Source: Acinetobacter tjernbergiae DSM 14971 = CIP 107465
GTDB taxonomy: Bacteria; Pseudomonadota; Gammaproteobacteria; Pseudomonadales; Moraxellaceae
Assembly (NCBI RefSeq): GCF_000374425.1
Contig: NZ_KB894381.1
Coordinates: 1-32,342 of the forward strand
Length of the DNA stretch: 32,342 nucleotides
Reading direction: 5' to 3'
The translations under genes were made by a program, and so were the position numbers. Below the pieces are notes generated by a model that was given only the letters and a program-made list of their open reading frames with translations, did no database searches and was not told where the DNA came from. Below are positions 1 through 7,070 of the stretch, piece after piece (positions within the stretch are counted from its first letter, which is position 1; each line of letters opens with the position of its first letter).

Positions 1-627
1 ACCATCATGATTGGTGGCTTCGGAACTGCAGGACAACCCGCAGAACTCATCGATGGTCTGATTGAACTCGGTATCAAAGACCTTGTTATTGTGAATAACA
101 ATGCAGGCAATGGTGACTATGGTCTTGCCAAACTCCTAAAAACAGGTGCAGTCCGTAAAATCATATGTTCTTTCCCTCGTCAATCTGATTCATGGGTGTT
201 CGATGAACTTTACCATGCAGGCAAGATTGAATTAGAACTCGTGCCACAAGGCAATCTCGCTTGCCGTATCCAAGCCGCAGGTATGGGCTTAGGTGCTGTA
301 TTTACGCCGACAGGCTTTGGAACATTATTGGCAGAAGGCAAAGAAACCCGTCATATCGAGGGGAAAGACTATGTGCTTGAATACCCAATTAAGGCTGACT
401 TTGCCTTGATCAAAGCCTACAAAGGCGATCGTTGGGGCAATCTGGTTTTCAATAAATCGGCACGTAACTTTGGACCTATTATGGCGATGGCTGCTGATGT
501 CACGATTGCTCAAGTTTCTGAAGTGGTTGAACTCGGTCAGCTTGATCCTGAACACATTATTACCCCAGGGATTTTTGTTCAGCATGTGGTTGCTGTTGAA
601 GCAGCATCACCTGTCACTGCGCAATAA
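1..627 (+). CDS. catI: 3-oxoadipate CoA-transferase subunit A, 5' end cut by window
   Basis: This is the alpha subunit of the succinyl-CoA:3-oxoadipate CoA-transferase, which activates beta-ketoadipate to its CoA thioester in the cytoplasm, working as a heterodimer with the next gene. The frame is open from base 1 (Thr-Ile before the first Met at 7), and the family normally has about 20 more N-terminal residues, so the true start lies left of the window. The glycine-rich GGFGTAGQP segment, the NNNAGNGDYGLA motif and the KADFALIKAYKGDRWGNL block are characteristic of the subunit. It is 11 bases from catJ. In Acinetobacter there are two near-copies, catI and pcaI. The cat assignment rests on gene order: F is followed directly by D, with no pcaB between them. 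Confidence 0.93.
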   Translation, partial: TIMIGGFGTAGQPAELIDGLIELGIKDLVIVNNNAGNGDYGLAKLLKTGAVRKIICSFPRQSDSWVFDELYHAGKIELELVPQGNLACRIQAAGMGLGAVFTPTGFGTLLAEGKETRHIEGKDYVLEYPIKADFALIKAYKGDRWGNLVFNKSARNFGPIMAMAADVTIAQVSEVVELGQLDPEHIITPGIFVQHVVAVEAASPVTAQ

Positions 628-638
628 GGAGAATAACA

Positions 639-1292
639 ATGAGCTATCAAAAACTCAGCCGTGACCAAATTGCAGAACGTGTTGCACAAGATATTCCTGA
701 TGGTGCCTATGTCAATTTAGGCATTGGTTTACCCACCAAGATTTCGAACTACTTACCTGCGGATAAAGATGTCTTTCTACATTCTGAAAATGGTTTATTG
801 GCATTTGGCCCAGCACCAGCCAAAGGTGAAGAAGACCCTGAACTGATTAATGCAGGTAAAGAATATGTGACCATGCTCACAGGTGGAAGCTTTTTCCATC
901 ACGGTGATTCCTTTGCCATGATGCGTGGTGGTCATTTAGATATTGCAGTTTTAGGCGCTTTCCAAGTCGCAGCCAACGGTGACCTTGCCAATTGGCATAC
1001 AGGTGCTGCCGATGCGATTCCTGCTGTGGGTGGTGCAATGGATTTGGCCGTGGGTGCAAAGAAAGTCTTTATCACCACCGACCATGTCACCAAACAAGGC
1101 GAACCAAAGATTGTTGAAGCGCTTTCTTATCCAGCAACCGGTTTGAAATGTGTCGATCGTATCTATACCGATCTGTGTGTGATTGATGTGACCAAAGACG
1201 GTTTAACAGTGATTGAGAAAGTAGATGGTCTGAGTTTTGAAGAACTACAGGCGTTGACGGGTGCTCAATTGATTGATGCGACACAAGGATAA
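639..1292 (+). CDS. catJ: 3-oxoadipate CoA-transferase subunit B
   Basis: This beta subunit pairs with CatI to move CoA from succinyl-CoA to 3-oxoadipate, the penultimate step of catechol degradation to TCA intermediates. It is 217 aa, the usual length. The catalytic glutamate is visible in the SENG motif (Glu50), which forms the glutamyl-CoA intermediate in this transferase family. A good ribosome site (AAGGAG) lies about 8 bases before the ATG. The gene follows catI after 11 bases and is separated from catF by an 89-base gap filled by a double-hairpin repeat, so downstream expression may be partly uncoupled. Identification is firm; the cat versus pca copy is inferred from gene order. Confidence 0.93.
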   Translation: MSYQKLSRDQIAERVAQDIPDGAYVNLGIGLPTKISNYLPADKDVFLHSENGLLAFGPAPAKGEEDPELINAGKEYVTMLTGGSFFHHGDSFAMMRGGHLDIAVLGAFQVAANGDLANWHTGAADAIPAVGGAMDLAVGAKKVFITTDHVTKQGEPKIVEALSYPATGLKCVDRIYTDLCVIDVTKDGLTVIEKVDGLSFEELQALTGAQLIDATQG

Positions 1293-1294
1293 TG

Positions 1295-1363
1295 AATCTC
1301 CCCTAACCCCTCTTTAAAAAGAGGGGAACTCCTCCCTTTATTAAAGGGAGGTTGGGAGGGATT
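1295..1363. repeat. REP/MITE-like double-hairpin repeat
   Basis: Two perfect hairpins sit back to back: arms of 9 bp at 1307-1315 and 1318-1326, and arms of 10 bp at 1331-1340 and 1342-1351. The outer segments (1295-1306 and 1352-1363) are also imperfect inverted repeats of each other, so the whole unit is one larger palindrome. This matches the appearance of small dispersed intergenic palindromes common in Acinetobacter and other bacteria. It lies inside the cat operon between catJ and catF. Confidence 0.8.
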
Positions 1364-1381
1364 TTAGATAAAGGGAAAAAT

Positions 1382-2596
1382 ATGAAAAACGCTTATATCA
1401 TTGATGCGATTCGCACTCCATTCGGACGTTATGCAGGTGGTTTAGCCCCTGTACGTGCGGATGACCTTGGGGCAGTTCCGATTCAAGCCTTAATACAACG
1501 AAATCCAACCGTGGATTGGCAACAAGTGGATGATGTGATCTATGGTTGTGCCAATCAAGCAGGTGAAGACAATCGTAATGTCGGTCGTATGTCCGCTCTA
1601 CTCGCAGGCTTGCCATATCAAGTCCCTGCAACCACAGTGAACCGTCTTTGTGGTTCATCCTTAGATGCGATTGCGATGGCAGCGCGTGCGATTAAAGCAG
1701 GTGAAGCAAATCTGATCATTGCAGGTGGTGTCGAGAGTATGAGCCGTGCGCCCTATGTCATGGGTAAGTCTGACAGTGCTTTTGGTCGTAGCCAAAAAAT
1801 TGAAGACACCACCATGGGTTGGCGTTTTATCAATCCAAAGCTGAAAGAACTGTATGGTGTAGAGACCATGCCACAGACTGCGGAGAACGTGGCAGAGCAA
1901 TTTAATATCAATCGTATTGATCAAGACCAGTTTGCCTTGGTGAGCCAACAACGGACAGCAGCAGCGCAAGCCAAAGGCTTTTTTAAACACGAAATCGTTG
2001 CTGTCAGCATTCCACAACATAAAGGTGACGCGATCGTTGTAGATACGGATGAACATCCACGTGCATCCACCACCATTGAAGCATTAACGAAACTCAAAGG
2101 TGTTGTGAAGGCAGAAGGTACGGTCACAGCAGGCAATGCCTCAGGCATTAACGATGGTGCGGCAGCGCTATTGATCGCTTCAGATGAAGCAGTTGCTCAA
2201 TACCAACTGAAGCCACGTGCCAAAATTATTGCGGCAACCACGGTGGGTGTTGAACCACGCATTATGGGTTTTGCACCTGCGCCTGCAATCAAAAAGTTAC
2301 TGAAACAGGCCAATCTGACATTAGAACAAATGGATGTGATTGAGTTAAATGAAGCTTTTGCAGCTCAAGCTTTAGCGGTAACCCGTGATTTAGGTTTAGC
2401 GGATGATGATGCACGTATCAATCCAAATGGTGGTGCGATTGCTTTAGGTCATCCACTCGGTGCCTCAGGTGCGAGATTAGTGACGACAGCTTTGAACCAA
2501 CTTGAACAGATTCAAGGACAATATGCGTTGTGTTCGATGTGCATTGGTGTGGGGCAAGGCATCGCTCTCATTATTCAACGGGTGGAGCAAGATTAA
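1382..2596 (+). CDS. catF: 3-oxoadipyl-CoA thiolase
   Basis: The enzyme cleaves 3-oxoadipyl-CoA with CoA into succinyl-CoA and acetyl-CoA, the last step of the beta-ketoadipate pathway. The product is 404 aa, near the family length. All three thiolase catalytic elements are present: the nucleophile Cys90 in NRLCGSS, His357 in GHPLGASG, and the second cysteine Cys387 in CIGVGQG. The reading frame extends up to a TTG at 1352, but that lies within the hairpin repeat. The ATG at 1382, with AAAGGG 6 to 12 bases upstream and the standard N-terminus MKNAYIIDAIRTPFG, is the credible start. catD follows after 10 bases, so the two are co-transcribed. Confidence 0.94.
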   Translation: MKNAYIIDAIRTPFGRYAGGLAPVRADDLGAVPIQALIQRNPTVDWQQVDDVIYGCANQAGEDNRNVGRMSALLAGLPYQVPATTVNRLCGSSLDAIAMAARAIKAGEANLIIAGGVESMSRAPYVMGKSDSAFGRSQKIEDTTMGWRFINPKLKELYGVETMPQTAENVAEQFNINRIDQDQFALVSQQRTAAAQAKGFFKHEIVAVSIPQHKGDAIVVDTDEHPRASTTIEALTKLKGVVKAEGTVTAGNASGINDGAAALLIASDEAVAQYQLKPRAKIIAATTVGVEPRIMGFAPAPAIKKLLKQANLTLEQMDVIELNEAFAAQALAVTRDLGLADDDARINPNGGAIALGHPLGASGARLVTTALNQLEQIQGQYALCSMCIGVGQGIALIIQRVEQD

Positions 2597-2606
2597 GGAA
2601 TACGAT

Positions 2607-3380
2607 ATGCTAATTTTTCAATCAAAAGATGTGAATATTAATTATCAAACATTTGGTGATCCAAACTCCCCTGCTCTGGTGTTCTCAAATTCACTTGGAA
2701 CAAACTACGGCATGTGGCAAAAGCAGTTTAATTATTTTAAAGATCGCTTTTTTGTTATCTGCTATGACACTCGGGGTCACGGTTCATCCTCTACTCCAAC
2801 TGGTCCTTACACTTTGCCGCAGTTAGGTGAAGATGTGATTGCATTACTTGATCATTTGAAAATTGAAAAAGCCGCCTTCTGTGGAATCTCGATGGGAGGA
2901 ATCACAGGACAATGGTTAGCCATTCATTATCCTGAACGTTTTAGCCATGTCATTATTGCCAATAGCGCAGCAAAAATTGGACAGGAACAAGCATGGTTAG
3001 ATCGTGCCAAACTAGTCCGTGAGCAAGGTTTAGAACCTATTGCTGCAACCGCAGCATCTCGTTGGTTTACAGATCTCTTTATCCAAAGTCATCCTACAGT
3101 TATAAATAACCTATGTAACGACTTAAGTGCTGGCAGCGCAGCAGGTTATGCAAATTGTTGTGAGGCTTTGGCTAAAGCGGATGTCCGTGCAGAGTTAAAA
3201 CATATTTCTATTCCCACCTTGATTATAGTGGGGATACAAGATCAAGTAACTACTGTTGGAGATGCAAAATTAATGCTACTAAATATTCCAGATGCTCAGT
3301 TAGTAGAAATTAATGCCTCTCATATTTCAAATATTGAGCGAGAAAATGACTTTAATAAGCTAATCGATCAATTTATATAA
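2607..3380 (+). CDS. catD: 3-oxoadipate enol-lactonase
   Basis: This alpha/beta hydrolase opens 3-oxoadipate enol-lactone to 3-oxoadipate, the substrate of CatIJ. From the ATG at 2607 it is 257 aa. The catalytic triad is visible: Ser95 in the nucleophile elbow GISMGG, Asp212 in GIQDQ and His239 in NASHISNIE. The frame is open further upstream inside catF, but AAGGA at 2596-2600 supports the 2607 start. It is the last gene of the cat operon and is followed by a clear intrinsic terminator. Confidence 0.94.
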   Translation: MLIFQSKDVNINYQTFGDPNSPALVFSNSLGTNYGMWQKQFNYFKDRFFVICYDTRGHGSSSTPTGPYTLPQLGEDVIALLDHLKIEKAAFCGISMGGITGQWLAIHYPERFSHVIIANSAAKIGQEQAWLDRAKLVREQGLEPIAATAASRWFTDLFIQSHPTVINNLCNDLSAGSAAGYANCCEALAKADVRAELKHISIPTLIIVGIQDQVTTVGDAKLMLLNIPDAQLVEINASHISNIERENDFNKLIDQFI

Positions 3381-3398
3381 AATAACTTTCAAAATAAA

Positions 3399-3424
3399 AG
3401 CAGAGTTTTAATACTCTGCTTTTT
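3399..3424 (+). terminator. Rho-independent terminator of the cat operon
   Basis: A perfect 8-bp stem AGCAGAGT / ACTCTGCT with a 6-base loop is followed by TTTT. It lies 18 bases after the catD stop and ends the cat transcript before the transporter gene. Confidence 0.88.
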
Positions 3425-3567
3425 GTCGTTTAAAATTTTTAATAAAAATAAAAAATAATAATACCTTAATGACATAAACATATATCAATTAAGTTTTTGA
3501 CTATAAGCATATAAAAACATAACTTAAATACTAAATAACACTACGCTTCACAAATTGGAGGTGAAGA

Positions 3568-4932
3568 ATGTACATGGAAAAACTCAACATTAACGAAACA
3601 ATTGATAATGCCAAATTCAATCTATTCCACTGGAAAGTTTTAATTTGGTGCTTATTAATTATTATATTTGATGGTTATGATCTCGTTATTTATGGTGTTG
3701 CTTTACCATTATTAATGCAACAGTGGTCTTTAACAGCAGTTCAGGCAGGTTTACTCGCGAGTGCAGCATTATTCGGTATGATGTTTGGCGCGATGATTTT
3801 TGGCACGCTCTCAGATCGATTAGGACGCAAAAAAACAATCATGATTTGTGTAAGCTTATTTAGTGGCTTTACATTTATCGGTGCATTTGCAAATAATCCT
3901 GTAGAGTTTGCAATTCTACGTTTTATTGCAGGTCTAGGTATTGGCGGCGTAATGCCAAATGTTGTTGCCTTAATGACCGAATATGCGCCTAAAAAAATTC
4001 GCAGTACTTTAGTCGCAATTATGTTCAGTGGGTATGCCATAGGTGGAATGACATCTGCATTGTTAGGTGCTTGGTTAGTCAAAGATATGGGCTGGCAAAT
4101 CATGTTCCTGATCGCAGGTATTCCCTTGTTATTATTACCGATTATATGGAAATTCTTGCCAGAATCCTTAGCATTCCTCATCAAGTCTAAGAATAATCAA
4201 CAAGCAGAACAGATTATTGCAAAACTCAATCCCAACACCGAAATTAACTCAAAAACACAGCTCATCTTTAATGAAAATATCCATACGGAAGCCCCTGTCC
4301 GAGCACTATTCCAAGATGGTAGAAGTTTTAGCACTTTTATGTTTTGGATCTCATTCTTCATGTGCTTACTTATGGTGTATGCATTAGGGAGCTGGTTACC
4401 AAAACTCATGCTACAAGCGGGTTATTCACTAGGTGCAAGCATGTTATTCCTCTTTGCATTAAATATTGGTGGCATGATTGGTGCAATTGGAGGCGGAGTT
4501 TTAGCAGACAAATTCCATTTAAAACCAGTAATTACCGCCATGTTTATCATCGGTGCAGCGTCATTGATTTTATTAGGTTTCAATAGCCCTCAATTTATTC
4601 TCTACAGCTTAATTGCACTTGCTGGTGCAGCAACAATTGGTTCTCAAATCCTTCTTTATACTTTTGTCGCACAGTTTTATCCAACTACAGTCCGTTCAAC
4701 TGGAATGGGCTGGGCATCAGGGGTTGGTCGAATCGGAGCGATTATTGGACCAGTACTTACAGGTGCATTACTCACTTTTGAATTACCTCATCAAATGAAT
4801 TTTCTAGCAATCGCAATACCAGGCGTGATTGCAGCTTTAGCAATTTTCCTAGTGAATCTAAGGGTCTCCGTGAGTGCTAGTGAACAAACCCAAAGCGCTG
4901 TTCAATCTCAAGAACCAATTCGCCAGCAATAA
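3568..4932 (+). CDS. Aromatic-acid:H+ symporter, MFS AAHS family (BenK-like)
   Basis: This is a 454-aa inner-membrane permease with about 12 hydrophobic segments. The first carries DGYD (residues 35-38), the acidic TM1 motif characteristic of the aromatic acid:H+ symporter family. The MFS motif A, GTLSDRLGRKK (79-89), lies in the loop between TM2 and TM3. The sequence closely resembles benzoate/4-hydroxybenzoate transporters such as BenK and PcaK. Its position after cat genes favours benzoate or cis,cis-muconate, but substrate cannot be read from sequence. A strong GGAGG at 3557-3561 supports the ATG at 3568. It follows the cat terminator, so it needs its own promoter; a possible -35 TTGACT is at 3497-3502. 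The porin gene follows after 47 bases. Confidence 0.88.
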   Translation: MYMEKLNINETIDNAKFNLFHWKVLIWCLLIIIFDGYDLVIYGVALPLLMQQWSLTAVQAGLLASAALFGMMFGAMIFGTLSDRLGRKKTIMICVSLFSGFTFIGAFANNPVEFAILRFIAGLGIGGVMPNVVALMTEYAPKKIRSTLVAIMFSGYAIGGMTSALLGAWLVKDMGWQIMFLIAGIPLLLLPIIWKFLPESLAFLIKSKNNQQAEQIIAKLNPNTEINSKTQLIFNENIHTEAPVRALFQDGRSFSTFMFWISFFMCLLMVYALGSWLPKLMLQAGYSLGASMLFLFALNIGGMIGAIGGGVLADKFHLKPVITAMFIIGAASLILLGFNSPQFILYSLIALAGAATIGSQILLYTFVAQFYPTTVRSTGMGWASGVGRIGAIIGPVLTGALLTFELPHQMNFLAIAIPGVIAALAIFLVNLRVSVSASEQTQSAVQSQEPIRQQ

Positions 4933-4979
4933 TACTTGTTGCGCCTAGGACTGGGCGCAACCCACATTGGAAATGGATT

Positions 4980-6242
4980 ATGAAAAATATCTCTTGCTTT
5001 AAATTAAATAACCTTACTTTATCGGCCTTTTTATTCATGTTTAGTTTTACAAGTACATCTGCTTTTTCTGAAGATTCTACAGCTAAAGATGAATGGAAAT
5101 TTACCTTAAAAAACGCCTACATTAATCGAGATTTTGAAAATCAAAATTTAAAAGATACTGGTAGTTGGTCTCAAGCCGCATCGCTATTTTATAAGTCTAA
5201 AATGTTAGAGACCCCACTCAATATTGCAGATCAACCATTAACGGTAGGTCTAGATGCTTCTATTCAATATGCTGTTCGTTTAAGCTCAGATAAACACATT
5301 GCAGATACCGTTTTGCCTTTTGATAAAGAAAAGCAATCGCAAGCACCTGACTATTTAAAACATGGCGCGACACTTAAACTTGGATACGATAAATTCTTAC
5401 TAAGTATTGGTGAATTATGGTTAGATTTACCTGTTACAGCAGTTGATACAAGTCGTCAGCTTTTAACTTCCTATTGGGGTACAAATCTTAAATCAGAATT
5501 AACTGATCAACTTTACGCAGAAATAGGTCGTGTTGAAAAAGTATCCCCTCGCAATGAAGAAGATTTTAGAAAATTTTCTTTTACTTCAAATGGAAAGACA
5601 GAATACTCGGATGGCTTAAATTATATTGATTTACGTTATCAGTTCTCCCCTGATTTAAAGGGAGAATATTATTATGGCAACATGGAGGATTTATATAATA
5701 AAAATTACTTGGGTTTGGAACATAATTTTAAAGGTAAAAATTATGTACTTAATTCAAAATTTAAATATTTTAATGCTCAAGCAGATGGAAATAATTTTAA
5801 TATTGATGCACAAAATATTGGCTTATTAGAAACATTGAAAGTAAACAATCATACTTTCGGTTTAGGCTATCAGCAAATTATTGGTGAATCTGCCTATCCA
5901 TTACCAGATGGTTTTCTTCCTGAAACATATTTCATTAATTGGAATGCGACAGGTTTTTTCAAAAAAGATGAAAAATCATATCATTTTATTTATGGTTATA
6001 ATTTCAAAGATTACATCCCTGGGTTTAATGCCGCTGTAAAATATGTTTATGGTGATAGTTTTGAAACGACTGATAGCAAAAAAAACCATGAAAGTGAGTC
6101 AAATATTATTCTAAACTATAATTTTCAACAGCCCCATCTTAAAGGTTTAGCATTACAATATATTCGTATTGATTATGATGTAAAGCATGGAAATGACTTT
6201 GGTGAAGATCGTTTATTTGTAAACTATAGTAAGAAATTTTAA
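4980..6242 (+). CDS. OprD-type outer-membrane porin, probably for aromatic acids (BenP-like)
   Basis: The protein has 420 aa. Residues 1-30 form a signal peptide with a hydrophobic core (LSAFLFMFSF) and a likely cleavage after SAFS. The rest is rich in alternating beta-strand patterns and ends in Phe (VNYSKKF), the C-terminal signature recognised by the BAM machinery. Length and N-terminal pattern fit the OprD family of substrate-specific 18-strand porins. Placement directly after an aromatic-acid MFS transporter parallels the benK/benP pairing in Acinetobacter and suggests they bring the same substrate across the two membranes. The substrate is inferred from context only. Confidence 0.82.
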   Translation: MKNISCFKLNNLTLSAFLFMFSFTSTSAFSEDSTAKDEWKFTLKNAYINRDFENQNLKDTGSWSQAASLFYKSKMLETPLNIADQPLTVGLDASIQYAVRLSSDKHIADTVLPFDKEKQSQAPDYLKHGATLKLGYDKFLLSIGELWLDLPVTAVDTSRQLLTSYWGTNLKSELTDQLYAEIGRVEKVSPRNEEDFRKFSFTSNGKTEYSDGLNYIDLRYQFSPDLKGEYYYGNMEDLYNKNYLGLEHNFKGKNYVLNSKFKYFNAQADGNNFNIDAQNIGLLETLKVNNHTFGLGYQQIIGESAYPLPDGFLPETYFINWNATGFFKKDEKSYHFIYGYNFKDYIPGFNAAVKYVYGDSFETTDSKKNHESESNIILNYNFQQPHLKGLALQYIRIDYDVKHGNDFGEDRLFVNYSKKF

Positions 6243-6301
6243 AAATTAAGATCATGATACCCAAATAAATTTTTAAATTAGATTATGATTATCTCTTTTG
6301 G

Positions 6302-6335
6302 AAAGAAATCTCGATGAATAGAGATTTCTTTATTA
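6302..6335 (+). terminator. Rho-independent terminator after the porin gene
   Basis: An 11-bp perfect stem AAAGAAATCTC / GAGATTTCTTT with an 8-base loop is followed by a T-rich stretch. It lies 60 bases after the porin stop. Confidence 0.8.
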
Positions 6336-6791
6336 TTTAAATGTTAGATGAAGTGCAATAAAGATTAATTTATTGGAAGGAAGCAAGATAAGCTAGCATT
6401 TTAAATCTGACCAACCAAAGTCAATGTTGCACAAATGAATACATATAAACTGATTCAAGCTATAATTTATAGATTAGCAACCCTAATGTAAGATATATCG
6501 TAACAATAATTGGCCAAACTAGAATAAAACACTGATCAGCCATGAAAATATCACAATGTAGTGTGACTGCAAAATAAGTGATATACATCACTATTTCTAA
6601 TAGCTAACCAAAGAAACTTTCTCCTTAATAGCTATTTCTTAATTCACCACAGGATTCCTTTTTGTTAATTCTCTTCAATTTGCTAAGATGGCAATCTTAA
6701 AGAACCATGCTAATTTCCCACATACTATTGACTGAAGTTCGACATAAAAGGGTTCTCTAACAGGTATACTTTTTCCTTGGATTAAGTCAAA
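6336..6791. other. Intergenic region upstream of mutS remnant, no gene seen
   Basis: About 450 bases of AT-rich DNA show no reading frame with coding character on either strand. One small perfect palindrome (CTATAA-T-TTATAG, 6460-6472) is present, with no further structure I can interpret. It is most likely the native spacer upstream of mutS. Confidence 0.5.
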
Positions 6792-6842
6792 TTGACTCAT
6801 TATTAGACTTGTTATAGCTTGGTTTATTTTCAATTTTAAGGA
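6792..6842 (+). promoter_or_regulatory. Probable mutS promoter and ribosome site
   Basis: A -35-like TTGACT (6792-6797) and a -10-like TATAGC (6813-6818) are spaced by 15 bases. AAGGAC at 6838-6842 lies 9 bases before the ATG of the mutS remnant. The signals appear intact although the gene is not. Confidence 0.45.
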
Positions 6843-6851
6843 CTTATACGC

Positions 6852-6929
6852 ATGAACAGCGCTGAAATCATGGCTGACTTATCTTCCCACACCCCAATGA
6901 TGCAGAAATATCTTTACATTGATTTATAA
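6852..6929 (+). pseudogene. mutS: 5' remnant of mutS, cut off after about 20 codons
   Basis: The frame encodes MNSAEIMADLSSHTPMMQ followed by KYLYIDL and a stop. The first 18 to 20 residues match the N-terminus of Acinetobacter MutS, and HTPMMQ-YL is conserved in MutS generally as part of the mismatch-binding domain. In real MutS this is followed by some 850 further residues beginning K/R-x-K and leading to FYRMGDFYELF; here the similarity ends and the frame closes within 5 codons. The simplest reading is that an element inserted at this point, with the rest of mutS displaced to its other end beyond the window. The recognition rests on a short stretch but is supported by the upstream promoter and ribosome site. 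Confidence 0.8.
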
Positions 6930-7070
6930 AATAATTTTTTAACAAAATCTTAAAACCTACACAATAACCTACACTTTTTCAAAATCATAAAATAAAAATA
7001 CTATAAGCATGTAAAGTCCTGAAATTTCTTGTTATCACTAACATGTACTCCGCATAACCAGAAGCATTTA
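6930..7070. other. Left junction of the inserted element
   Basis: This short AT-rich stretch lies between the mutS remnant and the end of the dynamin operon. It contains a tandem pair of ACCTACAC-type repeats (about 6955-6974), which could be part of the element's end. I see no clear terminator for the minus-strand operon here. Confidence 0.4.

Noticed and set aside
1661..2056. 131-aa minus-strand frame inside catF
   Set aside because: Shadow of a strongly supported thiolase gene; no ribosome site or recognisable protein.
1..3380. pca (protocatechuate) operon instead of cat
   Set aside because: The thiolase gene is followed directly by the lactonase gene without pcaB or pcaK-CHG, which fits the catIJFD order.
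3741..4184. 147-aa minus-strand frame inside the MFS transporter
   Set aside because: Opposite strand of a clear transporter gene; its composition mirrors the membrane-protein codons.
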